A stretch of 62,904 nucleotides of DNA from the IMG/VR virus record IMGVR_UViG_3300046536_000196, positions 1 through 62,904 of that record; one strand, given 5' to 3'. The notes below the pieces were generated by a model, which did no database searches, was not told the origin of the DNA, and saw only the letters and a list, made by a program, of their open reading frames with translations. Of this stretch, positions 49,302 through 57,203 are shown in pieces. Position numbers and translations under genes: made by a program. The number at the start of each line of letters is the position of its first letter. Positions within the stretch are counted from its first letter, which is position 1. The stretch is from a virus.

Positions 49302-49322
49302 AAAAATCCCGCCGAAGCGGGA
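49302..49322 (-). terminator. Tandem terminator, distal
   Basis: Minus strand: TCCCGC, TTCG loop, GCGGGA, then TTTTTATTT. With its neighbour it forms a double terminator after the secreted 136-aa gene. Confidence 0.8.
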
Positions 49323-49344
49323 CTGTGATGATCTGTTGCTATTG

Positions 49345-49755
49345 CTATTTGGCTACGTCGATTTCACTGTACAGCACATCCTTAACGCATCGGCTCTGCC
49401 AGTTCGACTCAACGAAGGAAGTATCATCCTCCTCGATACCGGACTGGTCTGCCGCGACAATGAAGCGCCGGAAGCCCACGTAGCCGCCCATCTTGTTCTT
49501 CGCGTTGATTTCGCCGCAGACCGCACGCCCCTTAGGCGATAGGATCACATTTCGGAACCGCGCCGATTCTGGATCGTTCAATGCCTCACGGATGGCGTTG
49601 GTCCCCACTTCGATCTTCTTGGCCTTCTCCGCCTCCGCACGCTGCTCATCAGTTTGCTGCGGCATGGGCTGAGGCTTGGCGACATGCTGAACTTTTGGTG
49701 CCGCAAGCGCTGAGCTTGCCGCAAGCAGGCCCAGCAAAATAATCCGCTTCATCAT
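49345..49755 (-). CDS. Secreted protein inserted in the tail module (136 aa)
   Basis: MMKRIILLGLLAASSALAAP is a clear signal peptide. The mature part has REALNDPESARFRNVILSPK and CGEINAKNKMGGYVGFRRFI, a pattern found in periplasmic proteins of Proteobacteria. It sits between the tail chaperone and the tape measure and is bounded by two terminators, so it looks like a moron with its own transcription, possibly expressed from the prophage. Function unknown. Confidence 0.6.
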   Translation of the reverse strand: MMKRIILLGLLAASSALAAPKVQHVAKPQPMPQQTDEQRAEAEKAKKIEVGTNAIREALNDPESARFRNVILSPKGRAVCGEINAKNKMGGYVGFRRFIVAADQSGIEEDDTSFVESNWQSRCVKDVLYSEIDVAK

Positions 49756-49816
49756 CCTCTCCTTTTTATTGGAAAGGAAATACTACCTCAAGGAAACCAG
49801 AACCGGATGATTTTGC

Positions 49817-50625
49817 TTAATCCTCCGGGGCTGCTTCCTCCGTTTTGCTGTGGTGCAGCACGAACATGCTATCGAGCCGCATGATCACGTCCAGCTCGTA
49901 CGGATTGAGCCGGATACCCTCCAACTGCTGCCAGGTCACGATTTCATCGGATAGCCCGCTGACTCCGAAACCGTTGTTCCTGCGCATCCTATTCATGCGC
50001 TGAAACCACGACCAGATGTGGCTCAGCTCGTACGGGAACGGCAGCGGGACCAGTTGCTCAGGTGTTACGCCGCTGGTCCGCTCAATGACTTCCAGGTGCT
50101 CGCGCAGGGTGCAGCCGTCACCCTGCAGCTCAGACAGCTCTAGTTGCTGTCGGGCGTAGTCGCAGAGTTGGTCGGCAAGGCCGGCAAAAAATTGTTGTCC
50201 TCGGCCATTGCGCCCAGGATCTTTTCGACCCAGGTCTGCTTCTGCTTCAGGATGACCGGGACCATCGCGGCATCGAACGGGCGCGGAACCTGGTTGCCGT
50301 CTGCGTCCTTCTTCGTCCAGCCAAACCAGTCGACCACGACGGCAGCGGCGCGCGCGACGTTCTGGCCGTCCACGATGTCGATGACCTTGGCGGCGCCGTC
50401 GTCGGTCTTCACGTCGATGGCCTTGTTACGCTTGGCCGCCGCTTTCTGGTTCTCGATGCGCACGGCGCGCTCGGCGGCGCGGGCCTGGTCGCTGTTGCGG
50501 CTGACGATGCGGAAGCCGGAGACCGGGTTGCCGTCCTCGTCGGAGATTACGGCGACATCGAAGGTGATTGGCTTGTCGGCGTCAGCCAGAATTGCGTCGA
50601 GATCGTATGCGTTCGTTTGGGTCAT
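49817..50625 (-). CDS. Tail assembly chaperone, long form made by -1 frameshift
   Basis: The short product starts at 50625 (or 50640) and ends at 50140. Near its end the heptamer T-TTT-TTG lies at 50191-50185 in the right phase. Slipping back by one base opens a second frame to TAA at 49817-49819, adding about 122 residues (GLADQLCDYARQQLELSELQ..., SHIWSWFQRMNRMRRNNGFG, WQQLEGIRLNPYELDVIMRL). This second part has the usual gpT-like pattern. Long and short forms help wrap the tape measure before tail polymerisation, as in lambda gpG/gpGT. Confidence 0.85.
50140..50625 (-). CDS. Tail assembly chaperone, short form (zero frame)
   Basis: 161 aa from ATG 50625 (MTQTNAYDLDAILADADKPI); a longer start at 50640 (MKGNT) has no advantage. 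Structured mixed alpha/beta with VVDWFGWTKKDADGNQVPRP, then the slippery site and the end PALPTNSATTPDSN. It lies upstream of the tape measure, the conserved place of the lambda G gene. Confidence 0.8.
   Translation of the reverse strand: MTQTNAYDLDAILADADKPITFDVAVISDEDGNPVSGFRIVSRNSDQARAAERAVRIENQKAAAKRNKAIDVKTDDGAAKVIDIVDGQNVARAAAVVVDWFGWTKKDADGNQVPRPFDAAMVPVILKQKQTWVEKILGAMAEDNNFLPALPTNSATTPDSN
50185..50191 (-). other. -1 ribosomal frameshift site
   Basis: On the minus strand T TTT TTG in the zero frame (codons AAT TTT TTG). A slip to the -1 frame re-pairs TTT and TTT, and the next frame is open for about 122 codons. No strong downstream pseudoknot was assessed. Confidence 0.8.
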
Positions 50626-50730
50626 GGTATTGCCTTTCATTCGCGGGATAAAAAGATGCCGGTGCCCGCCGCCGCTTCCCGCGAAGGAAGACGGCGGCCG
50701 GTCCGTGCTCGGTGCTGGCTTACGCCAAAT

Positions 50731-50756
50731 AAAAAAGCCACCGGGTTAGGGTGGCT
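50731..50756 (-). terminator. Intrinsic terminator after the HNH homing gene
   Basis: Minus strand: AGCCACC, short loop, GGTGGCT, then TTTTTTATTT. It separates the homing gene at 50778 from the tail chaperone. Confidence 0.8.
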
Positions 50757-50777
50757 TCGTTTTGAAATGCAGTTTTG

Positions 50778-51566
50778 CTAGGTGACGTGTACCCAGGCTG
50801 TGCGCTTGATTACACGACTTATTAGGCCCTCGCTTACGCCGTATTCTTCGGACAGTGCGCGTATTGACTTGGCGCTTGATCGAATGCGCTGGACCTTTTC
50901 GTCATCCAGCTTTGCAAGGGGGTGAGCCGTGCCTTTTACCCGGTTCCCATTGTCGATCCGCCCATTTGAGTAGGCCGCCTGCGTCAGGTCTAGGTGCCTC
51001 CACTCTTCGTTCCTGTGTATCAGGCTAACTTGACTCTGCGATATTCCATAGTCTTGCGCAATCACCCACTGCGGGCGCTTATCAAGACGTATTGCGGCGA
51101 CTTGCGCCTCCGTGAGCTTCGTGCTTGAAAAGTCCGAGCCTTTCGATTGCCTATTCTTGCTCAGTTTGTCCAGCATGTTGTCCGCGTTGGTCCCGATGAA
51201 CAAGTGGTCTGGATTGATGCATGCAGGGGTATCACAACGATGGCACACATGCATGCCGTCAGGTATTGCTCCATGAGCGACTGCGTAAGCCAATCGGTGC
51301 GCCAAGAATACCTTCCCGTCCACTCCAAGCCTGCCATATCCAGACTTGTTCGTACTTGCGGTCCACAGCCAGCATCCCGTGGCGGCATCTACTTTGGAGA
51401 AGTGTTCCAGACGCTGACTTAGGGTCATGTGTCCGGTGTATAGACTTTCCGAAAAAGACCCCGATTTTCGCGCCTGCTCGTAATGCGTACTGCACAATCC
51501 GCGCGCTTGGACCTTCTTGCCGCAGATGGAGCATTCCTTCGGGTATGGTATTCTTGCATCAGCCAT
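50778..51566 (-). CDS. HNH homing endonuclease-like protein
   Basis: 262 aa. The N-terminus has two Cys pairs (CSICGKKVQARGLCSTH). HNH core: GRLGVDGKVFLAHRLAYAVA, GMHVCHRCDTPACINPDHLF. The C-terminus carries repeated helix-turn-helix units (LDKRPQWVIAQDYGISQSQV, SIRALSEEYGVSEGLISRVI), as in phage homing endonucleases. It starts MADA and is preceded by an 87-bp leader identical to the one before the GIY-YIG gene at 59506. It sits between tail tube and tail chaperone genes. Confidence 0.85.
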   Translation of the reverse strand: MADARIPYPKECSICGKKVQARGLCSTHYEQARKSGSFSESLYTGHMTLSQRLEHFSKVDAATGCWLWTASTNKSGYGRLGVDGKVFLAHRLAYAVAHGAIPDGMHVCHRCDTPACINPDHLFIGTNADNMLDKLSKNRQSKGSDFSSTKLTEAQVAAIRLDKRPQWVIAQDYGISQSQVSLIHRNEEWRHLDLTQAAYSNGRIDNGNRVKGTAHPLAKLDDEKVQRIRSSAKSIRALSEEYGVSEGLISRVIKRTAWVHVT

Positions 51567-51645
51567 GATGACCTCTCAGACAGGTTGTTTGGTTAGAGCT
51601 CGCTTCGTGTTGGTAGCACTTAGCGGGCTCGTCTATTTTACGCCT
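51559..51645 (-). repeat. 87-bp leader repeat, copy A
   Basis: Identical over 87 bp to 59499-59585. On the minus strand it begins 5 bp after the tail tube stop region and runs into the first codons of the HNH gene. It holds a hairpin GAGC...GCTC (51630-51596) with inner helices GC/GC and GUG/CAC, and a second small stem in which ACCU pairs with AGGU next to the GAGAGG ribosome site. It may control translation of the homing gene. Confidence 0.85.
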
Positions 51646-51650
51646 ATTGA

Positions 51651-52868
51651 TCAGGCCGCACTATCTTGGATAGACACAATCGTCATATCTGATGCCAGCG
51701 CCGGGCCGCCGGCCGCATTCAGCTGCGCCGTGAAGGGGTACGTACGCATGATCGCCTTCTCGCCGTCGTCGGGCGCGTCATCCGTCAGCTTGATGGCCGA
51801 CAGGTTGATGGCGACGAAGCCGGCGCCGTTGGTCGTATCCGCAGCCATCACGGCAACCAGCGAGGTAACGGTCTCGTTGTCGTACAGCGCACCGATGGTC
51901 GTGCTGTCGAACAGCGCCGAGAACGTGCCGGTCACTTCGATGCGACCACGCGACATGTCCGGGTTAAAGTTCGTTCCGACGACGGGGCCGATAGCAGTAA
52001 GGTTGCCCTTGATGGTCATCGAGATACTGGTGACACCCATCTGCTCGACGCCGTTGACCAGCACTGCACCACGGACTGCGGTCAGGACCGGGGTAGCGGT
52101 GGCCGGCGTCGGCGAAGTAAGCACTTGCGTGTTGCCACGTGTGCGCACGCCCAGGCCTTGTGACGCAAGCTTGATGGTGGCGTTGCCGCTCGCCGGCAGG
52201 CCGATGTCGCACTGGCCGATGCGCAGGTCGGGGAACACTTCGCTCTTCTGGATGTCGCCATACCACTCTTCGACCGTGAACAGGGTATCAGTGTGACCGG
52301 TCAGCGGCGCCATGGTCTTTTTGCCGAGGACCGTCATGGTGGCAGTGGCAATCGGACCTTCCGCCACCAGCGCCGAACTGTTGATGGTCAGAACGGTCGC
52401 GACGGTCGCTGTCAGCGACGTGACGAGCAGGTTGTTGTTGAGGTTCGCGGCATTGAACGCGCCAGCAGTCAGCCCAACCACGTCGCCCTGTTTCACGCCG
52501 TCGGTCAGGTACGACCCGGTTGCGCGGGTGACAGTGTAGGTCGGGCCGGTTCCTGCGATGGTCAACGATGCCGCAGTGGTGACGGCGCCGGCAGTGAACA
52601 CCTTGCGCAGCAGGCTGGCGAGTGGGGCTGCGTACGTGCCAGGCGACAGCAGGCCATCGAAGTCCCAGGAGGTCGATGCGGTGCCCAGGTTGACGCCGGT
52701 CGACTGCTGGTGCTGGACGATCTCATCGTTCGTGTAGGTCGCACGCGATTTCTTGCCGATCGAGGTCTTGCGGCGCAGGACCTGCCCGCCTGCGCCAGTG
52801 GCGGGAATACCAAGGCCGGTTTGGGCCTTCAGTACGGTAATTTTCTGTATGCCTTGTGCGACGGTCAT
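51651..52868 (-). CDS. Major tail tube protein
   Basis: 405 aa. MTVAQGIQKITVLKAQTGLG then GKKSRATYTNDEIVQHQQST and TVEEWYGDIQKSEVFPDLRI match phage tail tube proteins of this type. A central Ig-like or insert region (TVTRATGSYLTDGVKQGDVV) explains the long size. Polymerises on the tape measure. The stop is followed at once by the homing gene leader. Confidence 0.8.
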   Translation of the reverse strand: MTVAQGIQKITVLKAQTGLGIPATGAGGQVLRRKTSIGKKSRATYTNDEIVQHQQSTGVNLGTASTSWDFDGLLSPGTYAAPLASLLRKVFTAGAVTTAASLTIAGTGPTYTVTRATGSYLTDGVKQGDVVGLTAGAFNAANLNNNLLVTSLTATVATVLTINSSALVAEGPIATATMTVLGKKTMAPLTGHTDTLFTVEEWYGDIQKSEVFPDLRIGQCDIGLPASGNATIKLASQGLGVRTRGNTQVLTSPTPATATPVLTAVRGAVLVNGVEQMGVTSISMTIKGNLTAIGPVVGTNFNPDMSRGRIEVTGTFSALFDSTTIGALYDNETVTSLVAVMAADTTNGAGFVAINLSAIKLTDDAPDDGEKAIMRTYPFTAQLNAAGGPALASDMTIVSIQDSAA

Positions 52869-52888
52869 GTGATGAGCCTTTCAAAATG

Positions 52889-52912
52889 AAAAAGGCCCGC
52901 CGCAGCGAGCCC
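52889..52912 (-). terminator. Intrinsic terminator before the tail tube gene
   Basis: Minus strand: GGGCTCGCTGCGGCGGGCC stem-loop followed by TTTTTCATTTT. A second small CCGC-TTCG-GCGG hairpin lies just upstream (52920-52931). It lies between the 135-aa gene and the tail tube. Confidence 0.7.
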
Positions 52913-52942
52913 GGTAATACCGCCGAAGCGGATCAAATAAAG

Positions 52943-53350
52943 TTAGTTGAAGATGTCGGCGCGCCACGGCGCCCTGATGACAACCTTCCAGCGGTCGCCG
53001 TCAACCACGCCATTCGGAATGGCCGGCGTCTTGTCGATCTGGACGGTGATGCCGCCATCGGTGAAACTAGCGCCGCGCCTGAATACGTCGCGGATCGATG
53101 CCGCGCGCTCAGCCGCATCCGCAGTGCCTGCGCCGGTCGGGTATTGCAGGCTGATCTGCAGGACGCCGAGCTCCTGGTAGAAGCCGTCGCCCATCGTCGG
53201 ATTGGCTGGCGTGGCGAACATGACGAACACTTCCTGATACGGCACGCCTGCGATGGGCGAATACGCCTCGTTCTCGTGCACGATGTCGATGGCAGGCGCG
53301 ATTGCGGCCAGCGCGCTTTCCAGCGCGTTGCGGATGTTTGCCTGGCTCAT
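52943..53350 (-). CDS. Tail terminator protein (DUF4128-like)
   Basis: 135 aa. SQANIRNALESALAAIAPAI then PYQEVFVMFATPANPTMGDG and ELGVLQISLQYPTGAGTADA match DUF4128/tail terminator proteins. It caps the tail at the head end and stops tube growth. It overlaps the gp10-like gene by 4 bp and is separated from the tube gene by a terminator. Confidence 0.75.
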   Translation of the reverse strand: MSQANIRNALESALAAIAPAIDIVHENEAYSPIAGVPYQEVFVMFATPANPTMGDGFYQELGVLQISLQYPTGAGTADAAERAASIRDVFRRGASFTDGGITVQIDKTPAIPNGVVDGDRWKVVIRAPWRADIFN

Positions 53351-53856
53351 AATGGGTATGCCTCGAATCCTGCGTTCATGTCGCCTCCGCCGGCCTTGAC
53401 GCCGTTGACGGCGTTCTCAACGATGTTGTTCCACTCGACTACGGTCACGGCGACAAGGCCGATCGGCGCCTGACGAGACCAGCCCTCCTCGATGCGCTTC
53501 GCGTAGGGCATTGGGTTGTACAGGTAGTAGACCTTGCCGGCTTTGGCCGCAGCAACGATAGACGCGTGCGCGGCCAACGTCGCCGAGCCGTCCTTGTCGA
53601 TCACGCCGTCGATGCCGCCATGCGTACGGTTGAAACCGCCCTCGGTCGGCGCATACTCGGCCATTTGCCATGCCCCGCGAAACGCGCCCCCGGTGTAGCC
53701 CTTCGGCGGCGGATGCTTCCAGTACGACGCATCGCCGACGGGCGAGCGCTGCACAAGCCGGCTATCCAGCGTCATCAGCGCATAGCGGACAATCTTATCT
53801 GCGTCACCCTTCGTCTTTTCGATCCATGCGTTGATCTGCGCTGAGAACGTAGCCAT
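53347..53856 (-). CDS. HK97 gp10-like head-tail joining protein
   Basis: 169 aa. VRYALMTLDSRLVQRSPVGD, then GAFRGAWQMAEYAPTEGGF and YYLYNPMPYAKRIEEGWSRQ, APIGLVAVTVVEWNNIVENA are the HK97 gp10 pattern. Probably a tail completion or neck protein. Overlaps neighbours by 1-4 bp. Confidence 0.8.
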   Translation of the reverse strand: MATFSAQINAWIEKTKGDADKIVRYALMTLDSRLVQRSPVGDASYWKHPPPKGYTGGAFRGAWQMAEYAPTEGGFNRTHGGIDGVIDKDGSATLAAHASIVAAAKAGKVYYLYNPMPYAKRIEEGWSRQAPIGLVAVTVVEWNNIVENAVNGVKAGGGDMNAGFEAYPL

Positions 53857-54233
53857 CAGATGCGCACCACCAGCGTGTACATGACCACAATCCCGGCCGG
53901 CGATGTGCGGTCGGTAAATTTGACTGTGTAGGCCTGCGGGCCGACGTTGACCACATCGCCAACGCTGGGTTGCGTCAGGGGTGCGCCATCATCCGCGTAG
54001 GCGGACAGCAGCAGCTTGCGGTCGCCGGCCTGCACGAGCGTCCAGGAAGCCGTGCCAATGCCATAGTCGCGCGACGTCAGGTCAGTCTCGATGCCCCAGG
54101 CGCGCTCCGTGCTGGTCGTACTTGTGACGCGGCCGGCGACGTATGGCCCCTTGATCGTGCGCGTGATCGTGATGAGTTGGCCCTTGGACCGGAACTGCGC
54201 GTCGGCTGCGAGGGCTTTTTGAGCATAGTTCAC
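53856..54233 (-). CDS. Head-tail adaptor/neck protein (125 aa)
   Basis: MNYAQKALAADAQFRSKGQL. Beta-rich with ITRTIKGPYVAGRVTSTTST, AGDRKLLLSAYADDGAPLTQ and AGIVVMYTLVVRI, the typical shape of head closure proteins. Position between gp10-like and connector genes agrees. No firm family name. Confidence 0.65.
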   Translation of the reverse strand: MNYAQKALAADAQFRSKGQLITITRTIKGPYVAGRVTSTTSTERAWGIETDLTSRDYGIGTASWTLVQAGDRKLLLSAYADDGAPLTQPSVGDVVNVGPQAYTVKFTDRTSPAGIVVMYTLVVRI

Positions 54234-54454
54234 AGCGGATAGTCCTCACGAGCGAGTCGCGGCCCGATAGAGCACGCCTGCCGGTGGTTGTCAGGCCAAT
54301 GCTCGGGTATTCTCAGCCAGATGTTCGCTTGGCAAATATCGATCGCCCAGCGCTCCCATCGACCGCCATGAAGCCGGCGATACCATGGATACTGGCCGAA
54401 CCAGCCGTAGGCAAAGCTCGACTCAATTACTGCTCTTGCGATCTTTTTTAGCAT
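54230..54454 (-). CDS. Hypothetical protein (74 aa)
   Basis: MLKKIARAVIESSFAYGWFG; Trp/Arg-rich (YRRLHGGRWERWAIDICQAN). Overlaps both neighbours. Unknown; may be a small head-completion or accessory protein. Confidence 0.5.
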   Translation of the reverse strand: MLKKIARAVIESSFAYGWFGQYPWYRRLHGGRWERWAIDICQANIWLRIPEHWPDNHRQACSIGPRLAREDYPL

Positions 54455-54882
54455 TCAAGCTCCAGGGTATCGATGCCGTTGCCACAGTAGACGTCGAAAA
54501 CGCAAGCCACCTCGACAGCGCGGCGGGCATCGCAGCCCAGGTGCATTGCAGCCATCGCATAATCCCGGCCTGAGCCGCGCGCGAAGAACAGAGACTCGAC
54601 ACGCTCAGGGAACGGGTTGTTCGACGCGTACATGAAGATTTTCCGATCGGCCGTAATCATCAACGCACCGGCGCCATCGTCATCATCTCGACGCGGATAG
54701 GTATCAGGATTGCGAGCACCGTAGAACCAGTTCAGCAACTCAGAAGCGTGCGCGCCGCCACCAGAGAAGGCTACTAGGCCATCGGGCAGGCGGTGGATTT
54801 TCGTCACCGTCGACGCCATGCCCCCGCCGGTAGCTCGCTTATCCGCCGCCAGCGTCTTCCCGTCCCACGCGATGACCGTCAT
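54448..54882 (-). CDS. Proteasome-like (Ntn-hydrolase) phage protein
   Basis: 144 aa. MTVIAWDGKTLAADKRATGG has the beta-subunit start: Thr2 as possible nucleophile after Met removal, D and K in LAADKRAT, then SGGGAHASELLNWFYGARNP and GRDYAMAAMHLGCDARRAVE. Such 20S-like proteins are known in several phages near head-tail genes; a role in cleaving scaffold or capsid is proposed, not proven. Overlaps the connector gene by 4 bp. Confidence 0.75.
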   Translation of the reverse strand: MTVIAWDGKTLAADKRATGGGMASTVTKIHRLPDGLVAFSGGGAHASELLNWFYGARNPDTYPRRDDDDGAGALMITADRKIFMYASNNPFPERVESLFFARGSGRDYAMAAMHLGCDARRAVEVACVFDVYCGNGIDTLELEC

Positions 54883-55397
54883 GCGCGCACCATCCGCATC
54901 CCCGTGCCACCAGCCTGCAGCAGAGGCTTGAGCAGCAGGTCAATCGCCCGATAGCGCACATACTCCGGCGCGCCGCTTGCGTACACCGTCTTGATTGGCC
55001 CGATCGTTTCCTCGGCCACGGTGCGCTGCAGGTCCGGGGCGAGTTCGCCGGCAGCCGCACGCAGCGCCATCTCGGCGGTCGCGTTGATGACCTGTTGCGG
55101 GACGGTGTTGTACGGCACGTAGTAGTCAAAGGCGCCAATCCCAATGTCGTCAAGCTTGACGTTGATGCGTGGCCAGTCGAGCGCTTGCGTCAGGCTGGCG
55201 CGCGAGCCTTTCCACTTGGACCGGTACATCTGCGCCATGTAGTCAGTCGCGCGCACGAGCGCCTGCTCCTTTTCGGTGAGCGTCAGGAGTGCCCACTGAG
55301 CGTTGCCGCGGCTCGCATGGTATGCGTCCGCCTGCTCGACTGACGTCAGCGATTGGGCGCCAGGAACGACCGATCCATCTTCAACGATCAGGCTCAT
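54879..55397 (-). CDS. Head-tail connector (DnaT-like family)
   Basis: 172 aa. SLTSVEQADAYHASRGNAQW then VRATDYMAQMYRSKWKGSRA, SLTQALDWPRINVKLDDIGI match the phage DnaT-like ssDNA-binding/connector family that follows coat genes. Most likely adaptor (gp15-like). Overlaps the 57-aa gene by 4 bp. Confidence 0.75.
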   Translation of the reverse strand: MSLIVEDGSVVPGAQSLTSVEQADAYHASRGNAQWALLTLTEKEQALVRATDYMAQMYRSKWKGSRASLTQALDWPRINVKLDDIGIGAFDYYVPYNTVPQQVINATAEMALRAAAGELAPDLQRTVAEETIGPIKTVYASGAPEYVRYRAIDLLLKPLLQAGGTGMRMVRA

Positions 55398-55567
55398 TGT
55401 TTGCTCTCGGAATTACGGCGAGCCGGATCGGCCAGCGGGCGAACTGGCAACATGCCAGCCAGTGGGTACTGGCGCGGCGCCGCTTCGCCGGCTTCCATAT
55501 CCGAGCTTGTTGCGGTTTTGGCTTGCGACGCCAGATGCGCAGCTACCAGTTTCGATGCGTCGATCAT
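55394..55567 (-). CDS. Hypothetical small protein (57 aa)
   Basis: ATG 55567 (MIDASKLVAAHLASQAKTAT) to a TGA overlapping the connector start; Pro/Ala/Arg-rich end (PLAGMLPVRPLADPARRNSE). Too short for a domain call. Supported by coupling. Confidence 0.5.
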   Translation of the reverse strand: MIDASKLVAAHLASQAKTATSSDMEAGEAAPRQYPLAGMLPVRPLADPARRNSESKQ

Positions 55568-55579
55568 GGCGTCTCTCGG

Positions 55580-55807
55580 TTACTGCGGGTTTTGATCCAG
55601 CAGCGCTTGCAGATCGGCCTTCTTGGCGTCGGCGTCGAATGCGATGCCTCGTGCAGTCAGGGCTTCGCGCAGAGCGGCGATGCCGAGCGCCTTAGCTGGC
55701 TCAGGGTCGAATCGCTCATGCAGATCCGGGTCGAAATTGGCGGCGTCGATGATGACGAAGGGACCCTGCGAGGCTTCGTCGGTCGATTTGATGCGAATGG
55801 TGTCCAT
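55580..55807 (-). CDS. HeH/LEM-like small protein (75 aa)
   Basis: MDTIRIKSTDEASQGPFVII, then a helix-extended-loop-helix motif (ALREALTARGIAFDADAKKA). Such HeH segments occur in small head proteins between coat and connector genes and may bind DNA or protein. It follows the coat gene after a terminator. Confidence 0.6.
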   Translation of the reverse strand: MDTIRIKSTDEASQGPFVIIDAANFDPDLHERFDPEPAKALGIAALREALTARGIAFDADAKKADLQALLDQNPQ

Positions 55808-55826
55808 GCTTGCTCTCGTGTCAGGT

Positions 55827-55856
55827 AAAAAAGCCGACCACCCGAGGGCGGCCGGC
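55827..55856 (-). terminator. Intrinsic terminator after the coat gene
   Basis: Minus strand: GCCGGCCGCC / GGTGGTCGGC hairpin followed by TTTTTTACC. It lies 10 bp beyond the coat stop and lowers expression of the genes downstream unless read through. Confidence 0.75.
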
Positions 55857-55865
55857 GATTGAGTG

Positions 55866-57038
55866 TTAGCCGCCGATCAGCAGGCCGCACAGGTGCGGGT
55901 TCGGCATTGCCACGCCCCACGCCAAGTTGACCTCGTAGCGCACCTGGCGCTTCTGCTTGTACACGGCGAACTCGTAGGTGATGCCCGACACCGGATCGGT
56001 CACCAGCATCACGTCGTCGGCGTCGTCGCCACCATCCGGCATCGCCGGAGCGCGGGTCGCCAGCTGGATACCAGCGCGCTGGAAGAACATGTTGCGGGTG
56101 GTCGCGCCCACGACGGTGATCGCGGTGGCCGATGCCGGAATGGCTTGCATCAGGCCCGGGGCCGCCAGGGTGATGTTGCCGCCACCTGCGACACTGGCGT
56201 TGCCGACCTCGACCACGTACTGGTTCACGGCGTCGCCGGCCAGCTTGATGATCTCGCCAGCGACGATCGTGCCGGTACCGGCCGCAGCCAAGGTGATGAC
56301 GGTCGCGCCCTTGGCATAGCCGGCGTTGTTGGTAGTCGCGCCTGCGGCAGTACCAGCGGCGACATTCTGCTTCACGGCGCCGGAGGTGTGGATATCCCAG
56401 CCCTCGACTTGGGTCAGGCGGCCGTAGCGCAGCAGGTCATCGTTGCCGGCTTCGTTGACCTTGAACAGACCCGACTGCTTGCCGCGGATGTTGGCAATTG
56501 CGCCAGTGCCGAGCACCATGTGCATGTCCGACTGCGGAGCGCCGTTGTCATCCAGGATCTTGCGCGGCTGGGCGAAGTCGTCCAGGTTGCCGGCGGTGCC
56601 GAAGGGCATAGTGCCCACGGTGCCCCAAGCGCGCGAAGCATGCAGGTGCAGGCCGGCCAGGTCGGCTTCGACTTCGTTCGACAGCGTGCGCAGGGCTTGT
56701 GCGATGCGCTGCTCGTTGATGTTGCCCAGCGTGCCGGCGTTCTGCAGGCCGCGGGTTTCCTCGCCCGTGATGCCGAACGGGACCGAGCGCGCTTTCGAGA
56801 TCGTCATCTGCACATTGCCGACGGTCTGGTTCGGGGTGTCGGCAGCGTACGGCGCCGGGGTCAAGTCTTCGGCCTGCATCGCGCCGACGACCGGCGACAT
56901 GATGACCTGGTTGAGTGCTGCGCGCTCGGCGGACGAGTCGCGCGAAACTGCGGGGATGAAGCCGATACGCTCGCGTGCGACGACATTCATCGCGTTGTAG
57001 ATGTTCGGGATGAGGGAAGTGAGAGTCAGGACGCCCAT
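55866..57038 (-). CDS. Major capsid protein (P22 coat-like)
   Basis: 390 aa. MGVLTLTSLIPNIYNAMNVV then ARERIGFIPAVSRDSSAERA, NQTVGNVQMTISKARSVPFG and EEIRGL-like segments match the P22 coat protein group (HK97 fold with an extra domain). Length fits (P22 coat 430 aa). Residues 215-330 are Ala/Gly/Thr-rich and may be the insertion domain. It is the most expressed gene, flanked by terminators on both sides. Confidence 0.88.
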   Translation of the reverse strand: MGVLTLTSLIPNIYNAMNVVARERIGFIPAVSRDSSAERAALNQVIMSPVVGAMQAEDLTPAPYAADTPNQTVGNVQMTISKARSVPFGITGEETRGLQNAGTLGNINEQRIAQALRTLSNEVEADLAGLHLHASRAWGTVGTMPFGTAGNLDDFAQPRKILDDNGAPQSDMHMVLGTGAIANIRGKQSGLFKVNEAGNDDLLRYGRLTQVEGWDIHTSGAVKQNVAAGTAAGATTNNAGYAKGATVITLAAAGTGTIVAGEIIKLAGDAVNQYVVEVGNASVAGGGNITLAAPGLMQAIPASATAITVVGATTRNMFFQRAGIQLATRAPAMPDGGDDADDVMLVTDPVSGITYEFAVYKQKRQVRYEVNLAWGVAMPNPHLCGLLIGG

Positions 57039-57056
57039 TTGAAACCTTTCAGGAAT

Positions 57057-57083
57057 AAAAAAGGCCCGCGCATAGCGAGCCGG
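57057..57083 (-). terminator. Intrinsic terminator between scaffold and coat genes
   Basis: Minus strand: GGCTCGC-TAT-GCGCGGGCC followed by TTTTTTATTCC. The gap 57039-57203 has no gene; a coat promoter could lie here but none is clear. Confidence 0.65.
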
Positions 57084-57203
57084 TCAGGATGATTTGAGTT
57101 TTCAGAACAACAGGCTATCCAGCCCAAAGCACCCTGCGCGACATCCATCGGCAAGGCATCAAAATGGCCCGCTGTGACGGGCCGGCGATTCGTTGATGAG
57201 CGC

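Noticed and set aside
55863-57092. 409-codon plus-strand frame
   Set aside because: Mirror of the coat protein gene; Arg/Val-rich and without family similarity.
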